Source: Labyrinthula sp. Ha
Lineage: Eukaryota > Sar > Bigyra > Labyrinthulida > Labyrinthulaceae
Reading direction: 5' to 3'
Assembly (NCBI GenBank): GCA_015227615.1
Contig: JAALGZ010000014.1
Span: 744,001-808,000, forward strand
Length of the DNA stretch: 64,000 nt
This document shows positions 24,802 through 36,225 of this stretch, piece by piece; position 1 is the first letter of the stretch; each line of letters starts with the position of its first letter. Position numbers and translations under genes: made by a program. The notes under the pieces are model-generated. The model did not search any database. It was not told the DNA's origin and saw nothing but the letters and a program-made list of their open reading frames with translations.

Positions 24802-27800
24802 TCCTTACTTCGTAGTATGCGAAGTATCAATATCTTCCAACATCTTGTCACAATGTTTACCAAATAAGCGTTTCGACAATGGCTTTGTAAACAAGTCTGC
24901 TGGGTTATCATCTCCAGTTACATACCTGAGTACAAAGTCCCCAGAGTTCAATGCTTCACGAATGAACCATAGTTTAATATCCAAGTGTTATTTTTTTGCA
25001 TTTCCTACTTCTTTATTTGCAATACTAGTTGTTGACTGGATATCTGTATAAACATTAGTAGGCAACACTTCAAACTTCATTTCTTTCAACATATTTAAAA
25101 TCCATTTCACTTCTGTGAAATCAAGACATATTGTAAGGTATTCAGCATCTGTCGTAGATAAGCACACTATGCTTTGTTGCTTGGAATTTTATTGAATAAG
25201 AGAAACGTTCAGAAATACACAGTAGCTGCAAACTGTCTTCCATTGTTCTCCACTATCTCATGAAGCATCAGAAAATAGATTCAGTTGAAACTTATCTCCT
25301 TGGTGTAAAGTAGATTTGTAGTTGATACCGAACTTCTGTGTTGCCTTCAAATAAGAAACACATCTCTTTGCTTGATCGAAATGAAACTTGCTAGGCTTTA
25401 CAAACCCACTAGATAATGCATGAGCTACATAGCAAAGAACTGGTCTAGTCATCTGCGCCAGATAATTCAACGAACCCATAAGTGATCTTACATCATCAAT
25501 TTCAGGCGACATGTGTGGACCTACAGTAGATACTTCCATTGGAGTCGGCCCGATTTTACTGTCCTGCAAGTCATAAGCTTGAGCTACCGTCTCAACAGAC
25601 TTCGTTTGTAATACCTTCAGAGAAGAAAATTCTTGCTTGAATTCCAAACCAAAGAATTTAGTAGAAAAATCTTGTACTATGGCTTTATATACTTGAGTAA
25701 TTTTATATGTAAGCTTCTTCTTGAAAGCTCTTGTTCCAGTGAAGAGTATTTCATCTACATAAATCAAAGCGATACCCTGTAAACGTATTTTGTCTTCCGA
25801 GAAATGAACGAAGACACAAGGTTCACTTTTCAATTGCTTGAATTGCTTTTCAAGTAGCCAGTTAAAGTCTTGCTCCAGATAAGTGAAGCTTCTTTCAATC
25901 CAAAGATGGATGAAAAACTTTTCCACACGAAGTTCTTATCACGACCTGAATTAGAGTGAACCTTTGGATATCTAATGAACACTGGTTTATCCAAACGTCC
26001 ATATAAAAATACAGTCGACACGTCAAGTTGTCCGACAGGTTTAGAAAAGAGTCTTGAAAGTGTCAGAAATATCCTTAAAGTTATAGTGTTTATTAACGGG
26101 GGAAGCCAATTTCTAGTTTTGGGCTGCAGATCTCCTCACGCTACCACTCTTAGACTGGGAATCTTCTTTTGTAGGATGTTATACCACTTCCACAGGAACA
26201 ACTATAGTATAGGAACAACTTTCATCTTTTTCGTTCTCTGCACAACTTACATTTATCCGACCGACGTGAGTGACGACACTTCTTTATTATAAGCTTGATA
26301 CCATTCGCGTTTATCACGTCGTTTTGCTATGTCAAAGTACATTTTTGGAGGAAGTAAATTTCTTGCAATTGTAACCTTATAAAAATAAACTGAATTCTTT
26401 ACATTGAGACTAAACAACATCCTTGCATGTAGTTTACTTACTCTTGATGAAGTTACTATATTCCCTTCATTTACTTCGGCGTTTACAATACTAAGTCCAT
26501 TGCAATCGTTGTCTTGTGTATTATTTTCATAGTTTTCATCGTCTAAAACTGTATAATGCCCTCCCTCAAACAATGAACCGCTCGAGGAAATAGAGACAGA
26601 AAAGGAAGCATCTGTTAGTAAAGAAATATTTTCTTGTTCTTTCATCTTTGATTTCTTTTCTTTGATAACATATTCTTAGAGCGAAGAACTTATCGTTTGA
26701 TACTTTTAAGTATGTGGCTTCAGGTAGTAAAGTTTGTAAGCATTTCTCTTCAGTTTTTACAAACTCTTGTTCATCTATTTTAATATCCCTAGCTTTTACA
26801 ATCTTTTGAGATGATGGTAACCATAGAAGAAACTACTTTGCGTTTTCAGAGAAACATATAAAAATTCCACTTGAGTTTTTATCAGTAAGCTTCTTCTTTT
26901 CCTTTAAATTTGCAAAGTATCCACGAGATCTAAATATTCTAAAACGTCCTAATTCTTCTTGTTTTCTTTTGAAAATATTCAAGATGAGACTTATTCTCGC
27001 CAGCTTTAGGTATTGTGCTCATATCTGAACTGTGTAAAGCAATGTATAGCTCCAAAGTTTTCCTGGTACTGTCTTTACAAGAAGTAAGCTTCTTGTTATT
27101 TGTTTCAGAGTCTAAACAAATCTCTTAGCTCTGCAATTTTTTGACAGGTGATAATCGGCACTAAGCTACTGAACTATTCCTCTTTCATCTAAAAACCGAG
27201 TTATAACCGGGTTTTTAAACTCGCTGCCTTGTTCCAACATAATGCACTTAACCGTTTTATATTCTTTCGTCAAGCATTTGATCAGCGAAAATAGTCTAGA
27301 TTTTGTAACATCTTTTGACTTCACAGGGAAAACCCAACTGAATCTTGAAAACGGGTAGATTACCACAAATGTATAACGGTTTTGGCATATTTCTCTCGGA
27401 GTAAAAGGACCAATGATATCGCAACACAGTTTTTCTCCGCTAGCAACTGCAACAAAACTAGTAAAATCCTTCTTTAAAATCTCTTCTCTGTGTCGATTAG
27501 TTCTAATTTGCGACTCACCACATAGAGTGCAGGCGTTTGTATCAAACTTGTAACCTATTCTACTTAATCTGTTTCCTGAAACGTGAATAGGTCTGTAATG
27601 TTGTAGAAAATTTTCAGCACTTGTTGCATACAGATCATTTGCTGGATTCCTTTTGTCATTAGGTTTGTGAGGTCTTCAGTGAAGATAAGAATAATTTCCG
27701 CCAGCATTCACTTTATTGTATCTAATCTTGTATAAGCTATGTATAAATGTAGCTGTAAAGCCTTGTGTATTAAGTTATCCAATTGACGAGATAGTTCCAG

Positions 27801-29571
27801 AAACGTCTGGACAATATAAAACTTCATGAAACTCCGTAACTGTATTGTTTAGAAGTGTCACTGTGAGGATGTCATACAATGAAGTATGAACCGTCTTTCC
27901 AAATGCACTAGAGATTGGTATAGTGGTTACTTGTCTTGTACTCTGTGTTAAAGAATTTACACAAGTTATATGCTTTCCCGCTTCAGATTACAAGGGTATC
28001 CTTAAACACGAAGTTGAAAGAGAACAAGAACAAACCTTTTCACTCGCAGTAGCAGAATAACAAATGGAGTTTGGAACTGCATCTTTAACAGATTTTGAGG
28101 AAATAGGAGTATATCTAAGAGCACCTATCGAGACTTCCTCGACTTCAGAGGTATCTTCTTCGCTTTCTTCTTCATTTCCTTCTTCTTCTGAGGGCTCAGA
28201 AGTAGAATTTTTTTCACTGTTTTCTCCCTCGGCTAGAGAAGCAGCAAGAACAGCTAAAGATACTTTCTTTTTCGATTTACACTCCCTTGCCAAATGGTCT
28301 TTTGTTCCACATAAACCACAACGTCTTTCTGTCGTAGGGCACTCAGCAGCTTTATGGCCAAAACCGCTACAAACATTATACCTCATTTACTTTGTTGCTA
28401 GTAAGTTCACTTTAGTACTCTTGGCTCTCTTGGATTACTTTGACGAACTTTTCAACTGTCTTCCTTCACTTGTCTTAGTGCTTAGCTTCGAAAGCTTTGA
28501 AAACTTCTTCGAACTTGAGTTTGTTGTCTTTGTGATATTGTTGAATGAAAAATCTCGGTTATTGATGTCTTGAAAGTACCTAAGCAGCGGATCAATATCA
28601 CTCTTAGGACGTATTTTATTTTTATATAATCTTTTTTGCATTTGTATTGCTCTGAGAAAAATTATTTTTATCGATGGATAGTCTCTTTTACCTCCAATGC
28701 TGGTGAACTTTGTTAACAACTTCTTAAACTTTTTGATATATTCGCCCATTTCTTTACACCTAAGCCCTTCCATTTTTGATAAAAGAGTGAAACTTTCTAA
28801 CTCTATATCTTCAACATGAAGTTCTTTAATTTTCTGATATGCTTCCATCACTCCAGAGGACGTATCAATCAGATGCTTGTCATCGTTCGTCAAACTACCT
28901 CTTAGTATTGACATCACTTTCGAACAGCTCTAGTGATGATCTATTCTAGCATTATCGTATTCTTCTGTAGTGGTGTCAAGCGTTATGAGACCATTTCTTT
29001 CTTCCTCCTCTTGTTGTGTAGTCACCACTGTAAGAGAGCACGACAATGAAACTTTAAGTAAATCACTAGGAATATTAGACGATGCTCTGTCATATAACCA
29101 CACCTTATCCATTTCTATGAGCGTATCAAGTGTATGTATAGGTAAACTGTGGAAAAGCCAAGAAACCGGGTCATCTTTTGAAACATTCTATAGTTTTTCC
29201 TTTATTTGTGTCATTTGCTCCTCTACTTTTGTATCTGCACCTATGCGCGTCACGAATTGGTTCGGAGGTGAAGTCTCATAGAGTATCAAGTAGACCAAAC
29301 TTTTTCCATTCAAATAAGTCAGTATTGCTCTCTCCCAGTCACGAAAGTTTACCTTTTCACGCGACAATGGTATGCCCTCCTTTAGTTTATCCTTGCTGTC
29401 TTTATTCATGTCTGCTTAGATGAAACCCAATGCCGTAGCTCCAATTGTCTCAAAGAAGTGTTCAATTTCCTTGTCATGTGGCCACTACTCTTGCTAGACT
29501 CCGTTTCTCTGTTCGGTAATCTCTAAGTTTACACAGAAATGTCAGTCAGAAAAAAATGGAGGCTCTTAACC

Positions 29572-29676
29572 TGTAACAGGATAAAAGGTGAACACAATGT
29601 GAAACGTGGATTTAGTTTTTTTCTCTTGTTTTTGTACTAACCGATAACTAATGATACACACAATTTGACTGTAGCA
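29572..29676 (-). repeat. 5' LTR of Ty1/copia element 1
   Basis: A 105-bp partner of 24697-24801. On the element strand it starts TGCTACAG and ends TGTTACA, the standard TG...CA termini. The next bases inward are the primer-site candidate. Confidence 0.85.
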
Positions 29677-30265
29677 TCAACATATTCCATGTCACCGAAA
29701 TAGGTTTGAGTACCGGACTATAAGGCACCATAAGCATGAAAATTACCCCCAGCTTAATTCCCTTCTGCAATGTAGACCTCGGTCTGTCATTTGCAAACTT
29801 ATTGCAAGACACGATTACTGAATTGCTCTTCAGAACTATTTTAAGATTTAGTGCGAGTGTCCCTCTTAATCCATGTAACATGAATATTTTCTCTCACAAA
29901 TCAAAGATTCGCAATTAGATTAACTTTCCCAATCAGTTTATTATTGGTACCCAAAATCTGAGGTTCTTCTTATGCCAAGCTTAATTCTTTCGGGATACCT
30001 TGTAGCCTTGTGACAAGCATCCGTAGGATCCAAAGCAACCCTGGTTGCAAACTTTTATTGAGCAAGAATAATGCCTTTACCCAATCCAATTAATTCTTTA
30101 ACTTAGTGGAGATAAATTCTTACTTAATTTTGTTCATTGTTTGGTTTGCTCCAATAGGGTCAAAGCATACCTTTTTAATCATCTAATCCGATGAATTGGA
30201 AAGTATGCCCAAAATGAGATCAAAAAGAGACAAGCAAATTTTAGCCAGGGATCTATTCGGCTGAA
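29677..30265. other. Spacer and likely promoter of the following gene
   Basis: About 590 bp between the copia element and the start of the hydrophilic-protein gene. No open frame or repeat is recognisable. The promoter of the downstream gene should lie in its right half. Confidence 0.4.
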
Positions 30266-31162
30266 ATGAGCAAAACTATTAAAACACGAAGCAACAAAAC
30301 CTTCAACACGATCTACAGCAAGATAGCGTCCATCGTGCCTGGCTTTGGTTTTCGAACGAATGAAAATCTTCGCACCCAGCAAGGAAGAGGCCCAGGACGC
30401 ACAGCTAATGAGGCAATAAGACAGCATAACTTGGACAAGCAAATACAGGAGAATCCAGACACTGGTTTCAGTGTGCGTGGTCTAGCCAGCAGCATGCGAG
30501 AGATGCAGCATCTACAAGAAGTCGCCGATGAACATGGTGAAAGTCGTAATGCTATGCTTAGATTTGATACGGCCATGACAGGAGATACCGCTGCTGACGT
30601 TGATTGGTTTACAAAGCCATTTCGCCAGGAATCAGCGCTTTCAGGGACTTCTTTCGATGGAGGCCTGACAGTTTTGAATGATGCCCCTGAAGTAAATGAG
30701 TTGAACAAGCAGGAGCAACAAGCAGCAGATCAGGCTCAAGAAGTCAAGACAGGGTTGAAAATAAAGCCTCCAGCGAGTGCAGAGCCGGAAAAGAAAGATA
30801 AATCCATTCTTTCCGTTGACGATTCTAACAGTAAAATTGACAGAGTAAATTTGGAAGCTTTAACGGATAGCGAAATAGATAACTTGGAATTGAAACCGAA
30901 GGGGTCGGGAGTCCTTGAAAGCAGTGGAGCGCAGGATCTACTCAACACTGCAGTTGATGCTATAAGCGAGCGTCCATTTGGAACCACGTTAAAAAGAAAA
31001 AAGAAGAACTTGTCAGCTGTAAGTGTGGGAGATGATGGTTCAGATTCCTCAGCGGCAGTCGAGGACTTCGTGAACAGTATACGTGCTGGGCGCCAAACAT
31101 CTGAAACGAGTGAGATACAGACGCCTGGCTTATTTGAAGCCTTCTTGAAGAACGGTAGTTAG
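30266..31162 (+). CDS. Unknown hydrophilic protein, 298 residues
   Basis: I do not recognise a family. The first 30 residues are basic (MSKTIKTRSNKTFNTIYSK) and the next 100 are mixed helical and charged, including MREMQHLQEVADEHGESRN and a DWFTKPF segment. Residues about 140-290 are Ser/Glu/Lys-rich and probably disordered, with a KRKKK basic patch near 245 that could act as a nuclear signal. A short hydrophobic end (TPGLFEAFLKNGS) closes the protein. There is no signal peptide or membrane segment. G+C is well above the flanking DNA and the frame is long and clean, so it is a real gene. It is convergent with aspartokinase, 182 bp apart. The start is the only reasonable Met. Confidence 0.85.
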   Translation: MSKTIKTRSNKTFNTIYSKIASIVPGFGFRTNENLRTQQGRGPGRTANEAIRQHNLDKQIQENPDTGFSVRGLASSMREMQHLQEVADEHGESRNAMLRFDTAMTGDTAADVDWFTKPFRQESALSGTSFDGGLTVLNDAPEVNELNKQEQQAADQAQEVKTGLKIKPPASAEPEKKDKSILSVDDSNSKIDRVNLEALTDSEIDNLELKPKGSGVLESSGAQDLLNTAVDAISERPFGTTLKRKKKNLSAVSVGDDGSDSSAAVEDFVNSIRAGRQTSETSEIQTPGLFEAFLKNGS

Positions 31163-31344
31163 ATTTGAGTTTTTTCTTTGATTATATTCTGCTTTTGGGT
31201 TGGTTTACTTTTTTTCTGCTACCTATCTGAACTATATTTTTAGTTGTATGTTTCTCTAGACGCTGACTTAAACATCTCTTGGCTTAAGCAAAAACAGTAG
31301 CTGTTTAATTTTGGTTCTATCTCTTTTAGACAGGAAAGTTGCTC

Positions 31345-33609
31345 TTAGAACAAGTGTATCCTTCTCGGGTCTTCACTGCTCTGCGCACAAGAAAACGGAT
31401 TCAACCCCGTCAACTTTACCTTTTGATCCTTGACAAGATTCGGCCCACAAACACATTCAAACAAGAGAACACTTGCTCCAAAGGGATCTTGACTATTTCT
31501 TCCATACACATCATACTCCAGACAAGCTTCATTTTCTTCATCACTGTCTTCTTCAAACGCATTGACTTTCAAGCTTGTTTCCAATCTTAATGTAGCACTT
31601 CCAGATGGAGCTTCAAAGTTCAATAGAACTCTCCCTAGGGAAACATCGACTTCTTTTACAAAACAAACCACCGTGAACTTGTGAAAAATCTTTTTTTCCA
31701 TCCATTTTTTATTCAAAGTCTCCTGACTCAAAGTTGGAAGCTCACATTGAACGTTCTCTAATACTACAGCTTTCGATTGTAGATCGAAATCAAGCTCTTC
31801 TGAAGCGGTAAGGAGCGGATGAACTTGCTTGATATCGGACACAATGAACTTGATTCCCGGATTCAGTTTCAAGAGAAGCTTAATAAAATATCCTTCACCG
31901 CTGATTGATAAGGGAAAGTATTCAAACGGCTGTGATAGAGCTTCAACTTTGATCATAACTTGAGTCTCAGCGGGCTCGCGTCGTGAATTCAATAGATTAA
32001 ATGCCTCAAGAGGTAATTCATCGATGCTAAACAGTCTACTCTTTTTTCTTAAGATACTGTTTGATACCCCGGCGGCTGAAGTTAGCTGATTATAACCTTT
32101 TCCAAATAGAGATCTCCTTGCTTCCGGTTTTGGTAGTTTCGTCTTTCCTTCCAACAAATTTCTATGCAAATTTCTTATCAGTTGCTTAATCTGCTCCTCC
32201 TTTTCGATCTCAACGACAAAACTCAAATTTAAATCCTCAGAACTCTCAGAGAGTAGTAAAATATTATATTTGGCCAACAATGCAAACGAATTTGTCAAAT
32301 GTTGAAGCACTGTTCGAAGTCTTCTTCCTACGATCGAAAACACAGTGCAACTTTTATGAACCTCAACGGTCGAAAACTTTTTCAAATCAGAAATTAGCTG
32401 TTGAAATAACGGACCATCTAACCCTTCCGGAATGTACTCCAAAGTTAAAGAAACTGACTGTTGTGAAGTAGCCACTAAGTCAACAGAAAACCCATATTTA
32501 TAAAAAGGCTCGAATATCTTATACATATATCCAGACGCCCCCCACATATTCAGGGTATTTATATTTATCAGGACTTGGTTCTGCCGTTTGGAAATTGCCA
32601 TTACAGTCGTTTCCTTATCCTGGAGCTGCTCTGGTGGAAGAATTCGTGTAAAGGTAGTACTCCAAGGGTCTAAGGTATTATGTATTTCCACCGGTATCTT
32701 TGCTTCAGCTATAGGTACCAGACATCGCGGGTGAAGGACTTTGGCACCCATTGCCGCCAACTCCTGCGCTTCACGGTAACTTAACTCTGTTATTATACGT
32801 GCGGTTTGAACATCGCGCGGATCAGCTGTAAACATACCATGAACATCAGTCCATATTTCAAGTCGTTCAGCCTCTAATAGGGAAGCAAATAATGCACCAG
32901 AAGTGTCACCACCACCTCTGCCTAGTACCACAGTTGGTACTTGTGGGGAAGTTTTGGAACTTGAAGTGTGTGCAGACCCTTGACTAGCTATGAATCCTTG
33001 GGTGATAAAAAGCCTGCAGTGTGAGGGAAGAGAAGATTCTACAGTAGAACGAGACTGAATTGCGGGAACATAGGCGTTCAAGAACTTTTCCTCATCTGAT
33101 AGGTTTGTTTGACCGTCTTTAACTTTGGAGAATAAAAAATCCCTAGCATCCACCTTTGCGCATCTAATTGAAGAATCTTTTTCTTCAAGTTTCTTATTAA
33201 GGATTTTTTGGGCTAGTGTGCTTGAAAGAAGCTCCCCAAATCCCAATACCTTAGCGCGTAATCTACTGGAAGCAACGTCACCTGTCATTTGAATCCCACA
33301 GAGAACTCGATAGAGAAGCTTCAAGAGGATTTCAATGTCTTCATCCAAAAGATTATTATAACCAATTTCTTGAATCAAGTTTGAGTGTCTTTGTCGTATT
33401 TCTTCGTAGTGCTCTTCAAAGGATTCAATTTCATCCAAGCACTTTTCAAGCAAGTTGGTTACTTGAGAGACGGCTGACACAACTATGCAAAGGTTTTTGT
33501 TATTTTCAATCAGTTTAAGGAAATGCTGGACAATTGTATCATATGTTTGAGCCCGTGCAACTGAGGTTCCTCCAAACTTAGCTACCACCCACGAGTTGTT
33601 GCTCTGCAT
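31345..33609 (-). CDS. Aspartokinase with an extra C-terminal region
   Basis: Catalyses the first step of the aspartate pathway to lysine, threonine and methionine: ATP-dependent phosphorylation of aspartate. The kinase domain spans about residues 8-335, with KFGGTSV at 11-17, LGRGGGDTSGALFA, the IWTDVHGMFTADPR block and AMGAKVLHPRC. Two ACT-type regulatory domains follow at about 340-500, so feedback inhibition by an end-product amino acid is expected. Residues about 555-754 add roughly 200 residues absent from ordinary 450-500 residue aspartokinases. They look beta-rich with an acidic loop (EEDSDEENEA) and belong to no family I can name. No homoserine dehydrogenase or decarboxylase motif is seen, so this is not the usual bifunctional enzyme. 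No transit peptide is visible; the frame starts almost directly at the kinase domain. It is divergent from the small gene at 33679. Confidence 0.95.
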   Translation of the reverse strand: MQSNNSWVVAKFGGTSVARAQTYDTIVQHFLKLIENNKNLCIVVSAVSQVTNLLEKCLDEIESFEEHYEEIRQRHSNLIQEIGYNNLLDEDIEILLKLLYRVLCGIQMTGDVASSRLRAKVLGFGELLSSTLAQKILNKKLEEKDSSIRCAKVDARDFLFSKVKDGQTNLSDEEKFLNAYVPAIQSRSTVESSLPSHCRLFITQGFIASQGSAHTSSSKTSPQVPTVVLGRGGGDTSGALFASLLEAERLEIWTDVHGMFTADPRDVQTARIITELSYREAQELAAMGAKVLHPRCLVPIAEAKIPVEIHNTLDPWSTTFTRILPPEQLQDKETTVMAISKRQNQVLININTLNMWGASGYMYKIFEPFYKYGFSVDLVATSQQSVSLTLEYIPEGLDGPLFQQLISDLKKFSTVEVHKSCTVFSIVGRRLRTVLQHLTNSFALLAKYNILLLSESSEDLNLSFVVEIEKEEQIKQLIRNLHRNLLEGKTKLPKPEARRSLFGKGYNQLTSAAGVSNSILRKKSRLFSIDELPLEAFNLLNSRREPAETQVMIKVEALSQPFEYFPLSISGEGYFIKLLLKLNPGIKFIVSDIKQVHPLLTASEELDFDLQSKAVVLENVQCELPTLSQETLNKKWMEKKIFHKFTVVCFVKEVDVSLGRVLLNFEAPSGSATLRLETSLKVNAFEEDSDEENEACLEYDVYGRNSQDPFGASVLLFECVCGPNLVKDQKVKLTGLNPFSCAQSSEDPRRIHLF

Positions 33610-33678
33610 TCTTCTACTTTTCTCTTGGGTTTCTTCCCATTTGACTTTGATTTTGGGAAATTCCTAGACTGTAAAGAA
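33610..33678. promoter_or_regulatory. 69-bp divergent promoter
   Basis: Only 69 bp separate the aspartokinase start from the start of the candidate small gene on the other strand. It is the only space available for both 5' regions. No clear TATA element is visible. The assignment depends on the small gene being real. Confidence 0.35.
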
Positions 33679-34052
33679 ATGGTTGATGACAACCGGAACT
33701 GTTTGAAACCTTCTCTTGATCGATTCGGCGAATTATGCATTCAACAACTTCTTTTGTACCAAATGAATAGAATTAATATCATTATTATAGTACGTACTTT
33801 TTTTCTTCAACTAACAGCGGTAGTTTCTTTAATTTATACTTGGATTGATTTTAACAGATCAACTGGACCCGTAAACCAAACCTTCGCGGGCTTGACGATC
33901 AGTACGCTCTCTCAGCGTCTGGATACTATGGTATAAGATGTAGTGTAATTAATAATGGTATGATTATCACCTTTACTTGACTCAACCTTTCTCTATAGCT
34001 TGTTAGGTACTTGCCTCAGGAATCTGATGTCATTCGCCATCTGCTCCTGTAG
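33679..34052 (+). CDS. Candidate three-exon gene, 67-residue protein
   Basis: Unspliced reading gives only a messy frame, but three exons fit together: 33679-33755, 33858-33930 and 33999-34052. Phases match (77 plus 73 nt gives 50 codons, then 17 codons and TAG). Intron 1 (102 nt) runs from GTACCAAATG to TTTTAACAG; intron 2 (68 nt) runs from GTATAAG to CTCTATAG with a branch-like ACTTGACTCAAC. The product is a small amphipathic helical protein with segments GELCIQQLLL, LTISTLSQRLDTML and YLPQESDVIRHLLL. I do not recognise it; its size and helices resemble small subunits of multiprotein complexes. The introns are longer than the 27-31 nt class elsewhere in the window, which lowers confidence, and intron 1 could be read differently. 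Confidence 0.4.
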
Positions 34053-35751
34053 TGCAAATAGCAACGGAAATTCCATAAAAGTCAAATTTATTTTAAAATT
34101 AGTGAGATTTTTTTCCATCAGATTTTATCCTGATTTCAAAGTACTAGATGACAAATCACACTACTGTTCTCTTTGGGAAGCTGTATCTAAGAAGGCTAGA
34201 CAATTTGTCTAAAGATATGAACTAAGATTATCACTCTTGTATTTTCCTGACTAATTTTGTAGTAGGTGATATACTACAATGGCAGAAGGATTTTTAGGGG
34301 ACTATTGATACCCAATCAAAATCGTTGTGGTATGATTCCAGTTGACGTTATTGAAGCTCTTGATGCACATTGCAAAGGCATCTAGTATTGGGGGAACTTA
34401 TTTTGACGCCTCTGATATATACTGTTTTTTTTGTACTTCATGTTGCATCGATGTAAGAGTATGGTGTTCTCAGCTTTATCTTATGTTGTCTCTTGTAAAG
34501 ATTGATAAAGTAATAGTGTCAGTTGCAGTCGCTTCTCGCAATCAAGAAAAAAATTCCTGTCCAGTTATTTGAAACAATGTTTCCGCAGGATACATAACTT
34601 CATTCTAAACGTCATTCTTGAGTTATCTTTAACTAATGCTTATTTCAATCAACTATTGTTTATTAAGCCCAAGATTATTTTGTTCAGTTTATATTAAGAA
34701 TACTTCCGCAAATTTTATTTCTCTATTTTTCATGTTAATTTACATCTGGTATCATTAAGCCAGTCAGTTAGAATAAAAATTTACGAATTCAAGTTCTTCA
34801 TTAGGAATGCGTTCAAGACACAATCAGCGTTAGTTTGATAGTATTATGAACCATGACAGTGTTGCTATCAAAGTCTACGGTTAAGTATATTTCTACATCT
34901 ACTGCAACTGGTGCCAGCCCTTACAACACCACGGAACATAAATTAACTTCATACCTATCGGCTAAACCAAACAACCGATGAAATGTGATTGTAGTATACC
35001 CCATACTAAGAGCCATATTCTTTCTAAGCGAAAAGAAATTGAGAAGTCAGGAACAGTGCAACCACTATTTACTTAATTATAACGCCAAAATCATAATTCG
35101 TGTAAGAAAATATTTCAACACGCTCTCAAGGACTTCATTTTGGTCGCAATCATATCTTCACTAACAAAGTACTCAGACTTATTACTAGAATTGAATCCAG
35201 TGAACTCCTGGCTCATGAAACATATTTCTTGATCAGTGCGATGAAAATTTAAAAAGTTAAATAAAATATTCATTTTTTTAAGAATTTTTAATTACCTTCT
35301 CAATAGTTTCACTTCTGAAAGGATATTTTCAGTGATTGTTGTATTTAAGCGAGAAATTGTGACCACTTCCTAGAAGGTATTGAGCCTGAACACAGTGATG
35401 AACCAATACAATTGATGACAGACCTAGTCATCTTGAGACTAGAGTTACTGCTTCCTAATAAATATGAAATCCGTAACTCATAGGGGGTTATGCATTTTTT
35501 GTGACATTTTGAATTTTTTTATGGATTCTTTTCTAGTTCTTGGAGCAATATATACTCTTACTAAAAGTTGCAATGCCTCAGTTATTATATAAAATTCATG
35601 TGTAATAAGGGTTTCACCCTCCACTTTTAATGAATTAATCTTCTTAACCAGAGTTTGCAAAACTTATGCATAATACTGATCTAGTTCCAATATAGCTTAA
35701 GGCTGCTAATCCTTTTGAAATCTAAAATTTACGACAGTTTATTGCTTAATT
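34053..35751. other. Gene-free interval
   Basis: AT-rich, with short frames only. A frame at 34000-34212 overlaps the last exon of the preceding candidate gene in another phase. I see nothing else that I can support. Confidence 0.4.
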
Positions 35752-35945
35752 TCAATCGTTTGCTCTGACTAGGACTCGGGTTTGATTAAAATTATCAATA
35801 ATTATTTGATAATTGTTTTCATTTTGAATATCAATAAAAGAATTGGAATTTTGATTATTATCAAATGACTCTGATTTTATGCTGATTATCAAGTGATTAT
35901 CATTAATAAATGGTTCACACCACCTTGTGCCAAATGCTCCACGAA
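35752..35945 (-). repeat. Dispersed repeat copy B (minus-strand coding fossil)
   Basis: The best-preserved copy. The minus strand reads IKSESFDNNQNSNSFIDIQN, closely matching copy D near 54.3 kb and copy A near 9.4 kb. The plus strand is dominated by GATTATCAA and TCAAATGA words. Family class unknown. Confidence 0.5.
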
Positions 35946-36106
35946 TATATATTTTATTTATGCTCAATACCTAAACCCAAATAGGTAGGAATAATCCGGT
36001 AATAGGGAGAACTGGCCCATGTATACCTTTCTTTGAAGGTTTACATAGGATCAAGAAACCAGAAATATCTTTTTTTGTTATTTGAACCGTGGAAAGGAGG
36101 CCCATT

Positions 36107-36225
36107 TTTTATTGATATTAATTTGATTATCAACGATCAATCAAATTTGTTGGCGGACTATTAGAATTAACCAAGAAGAAAAATATGGGCCAATTTCTTA
36201 TTGATAAGCTACCAATAAATTAAAT
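36107..36225 (-). repeat. Dispersed repeat copy C
   Basis: Aligns on the minus strand with copy A over about 65 bases, from a TTTTTCTTCTTGGTT stretch through GCCAACAAATTTGATTG to TTGATAATCAA. It lies about 290 bp from copy B in the same orientation. It is degenerate and represents a part of the family upstream of the FIDNQ peptide. Confidence 0.45.

Larger units (their letters stand above)
24697..29676 (-). mobile_element. Ty1/copia LTR retrotransposon 1, decayed
   Basis: A 5-kb fossil reading right to left. In element order I see a gag-like region (about 29410-28435), a CCHC zinc-knuckle region (28386-28250), an integrase-core region near 27370-27100, a reverse-transcriptase region (about 26650-25700) and RNase H (about 25700-25258). 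The gag-pol order with integrase before RT is diagnostic of copia rather than gypsy. Just inside the 5' LTR, GGTTAAGAGCC resembles the half-tRNA primer site used by copia elements, which pairs with the anticodon arm of initiator tRNA-Met. Coding regions are broken at many places, more than ten by eye, so it is not active. About 88 per cent LTR identity suggests an old insertion. Confidence 0.9.
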
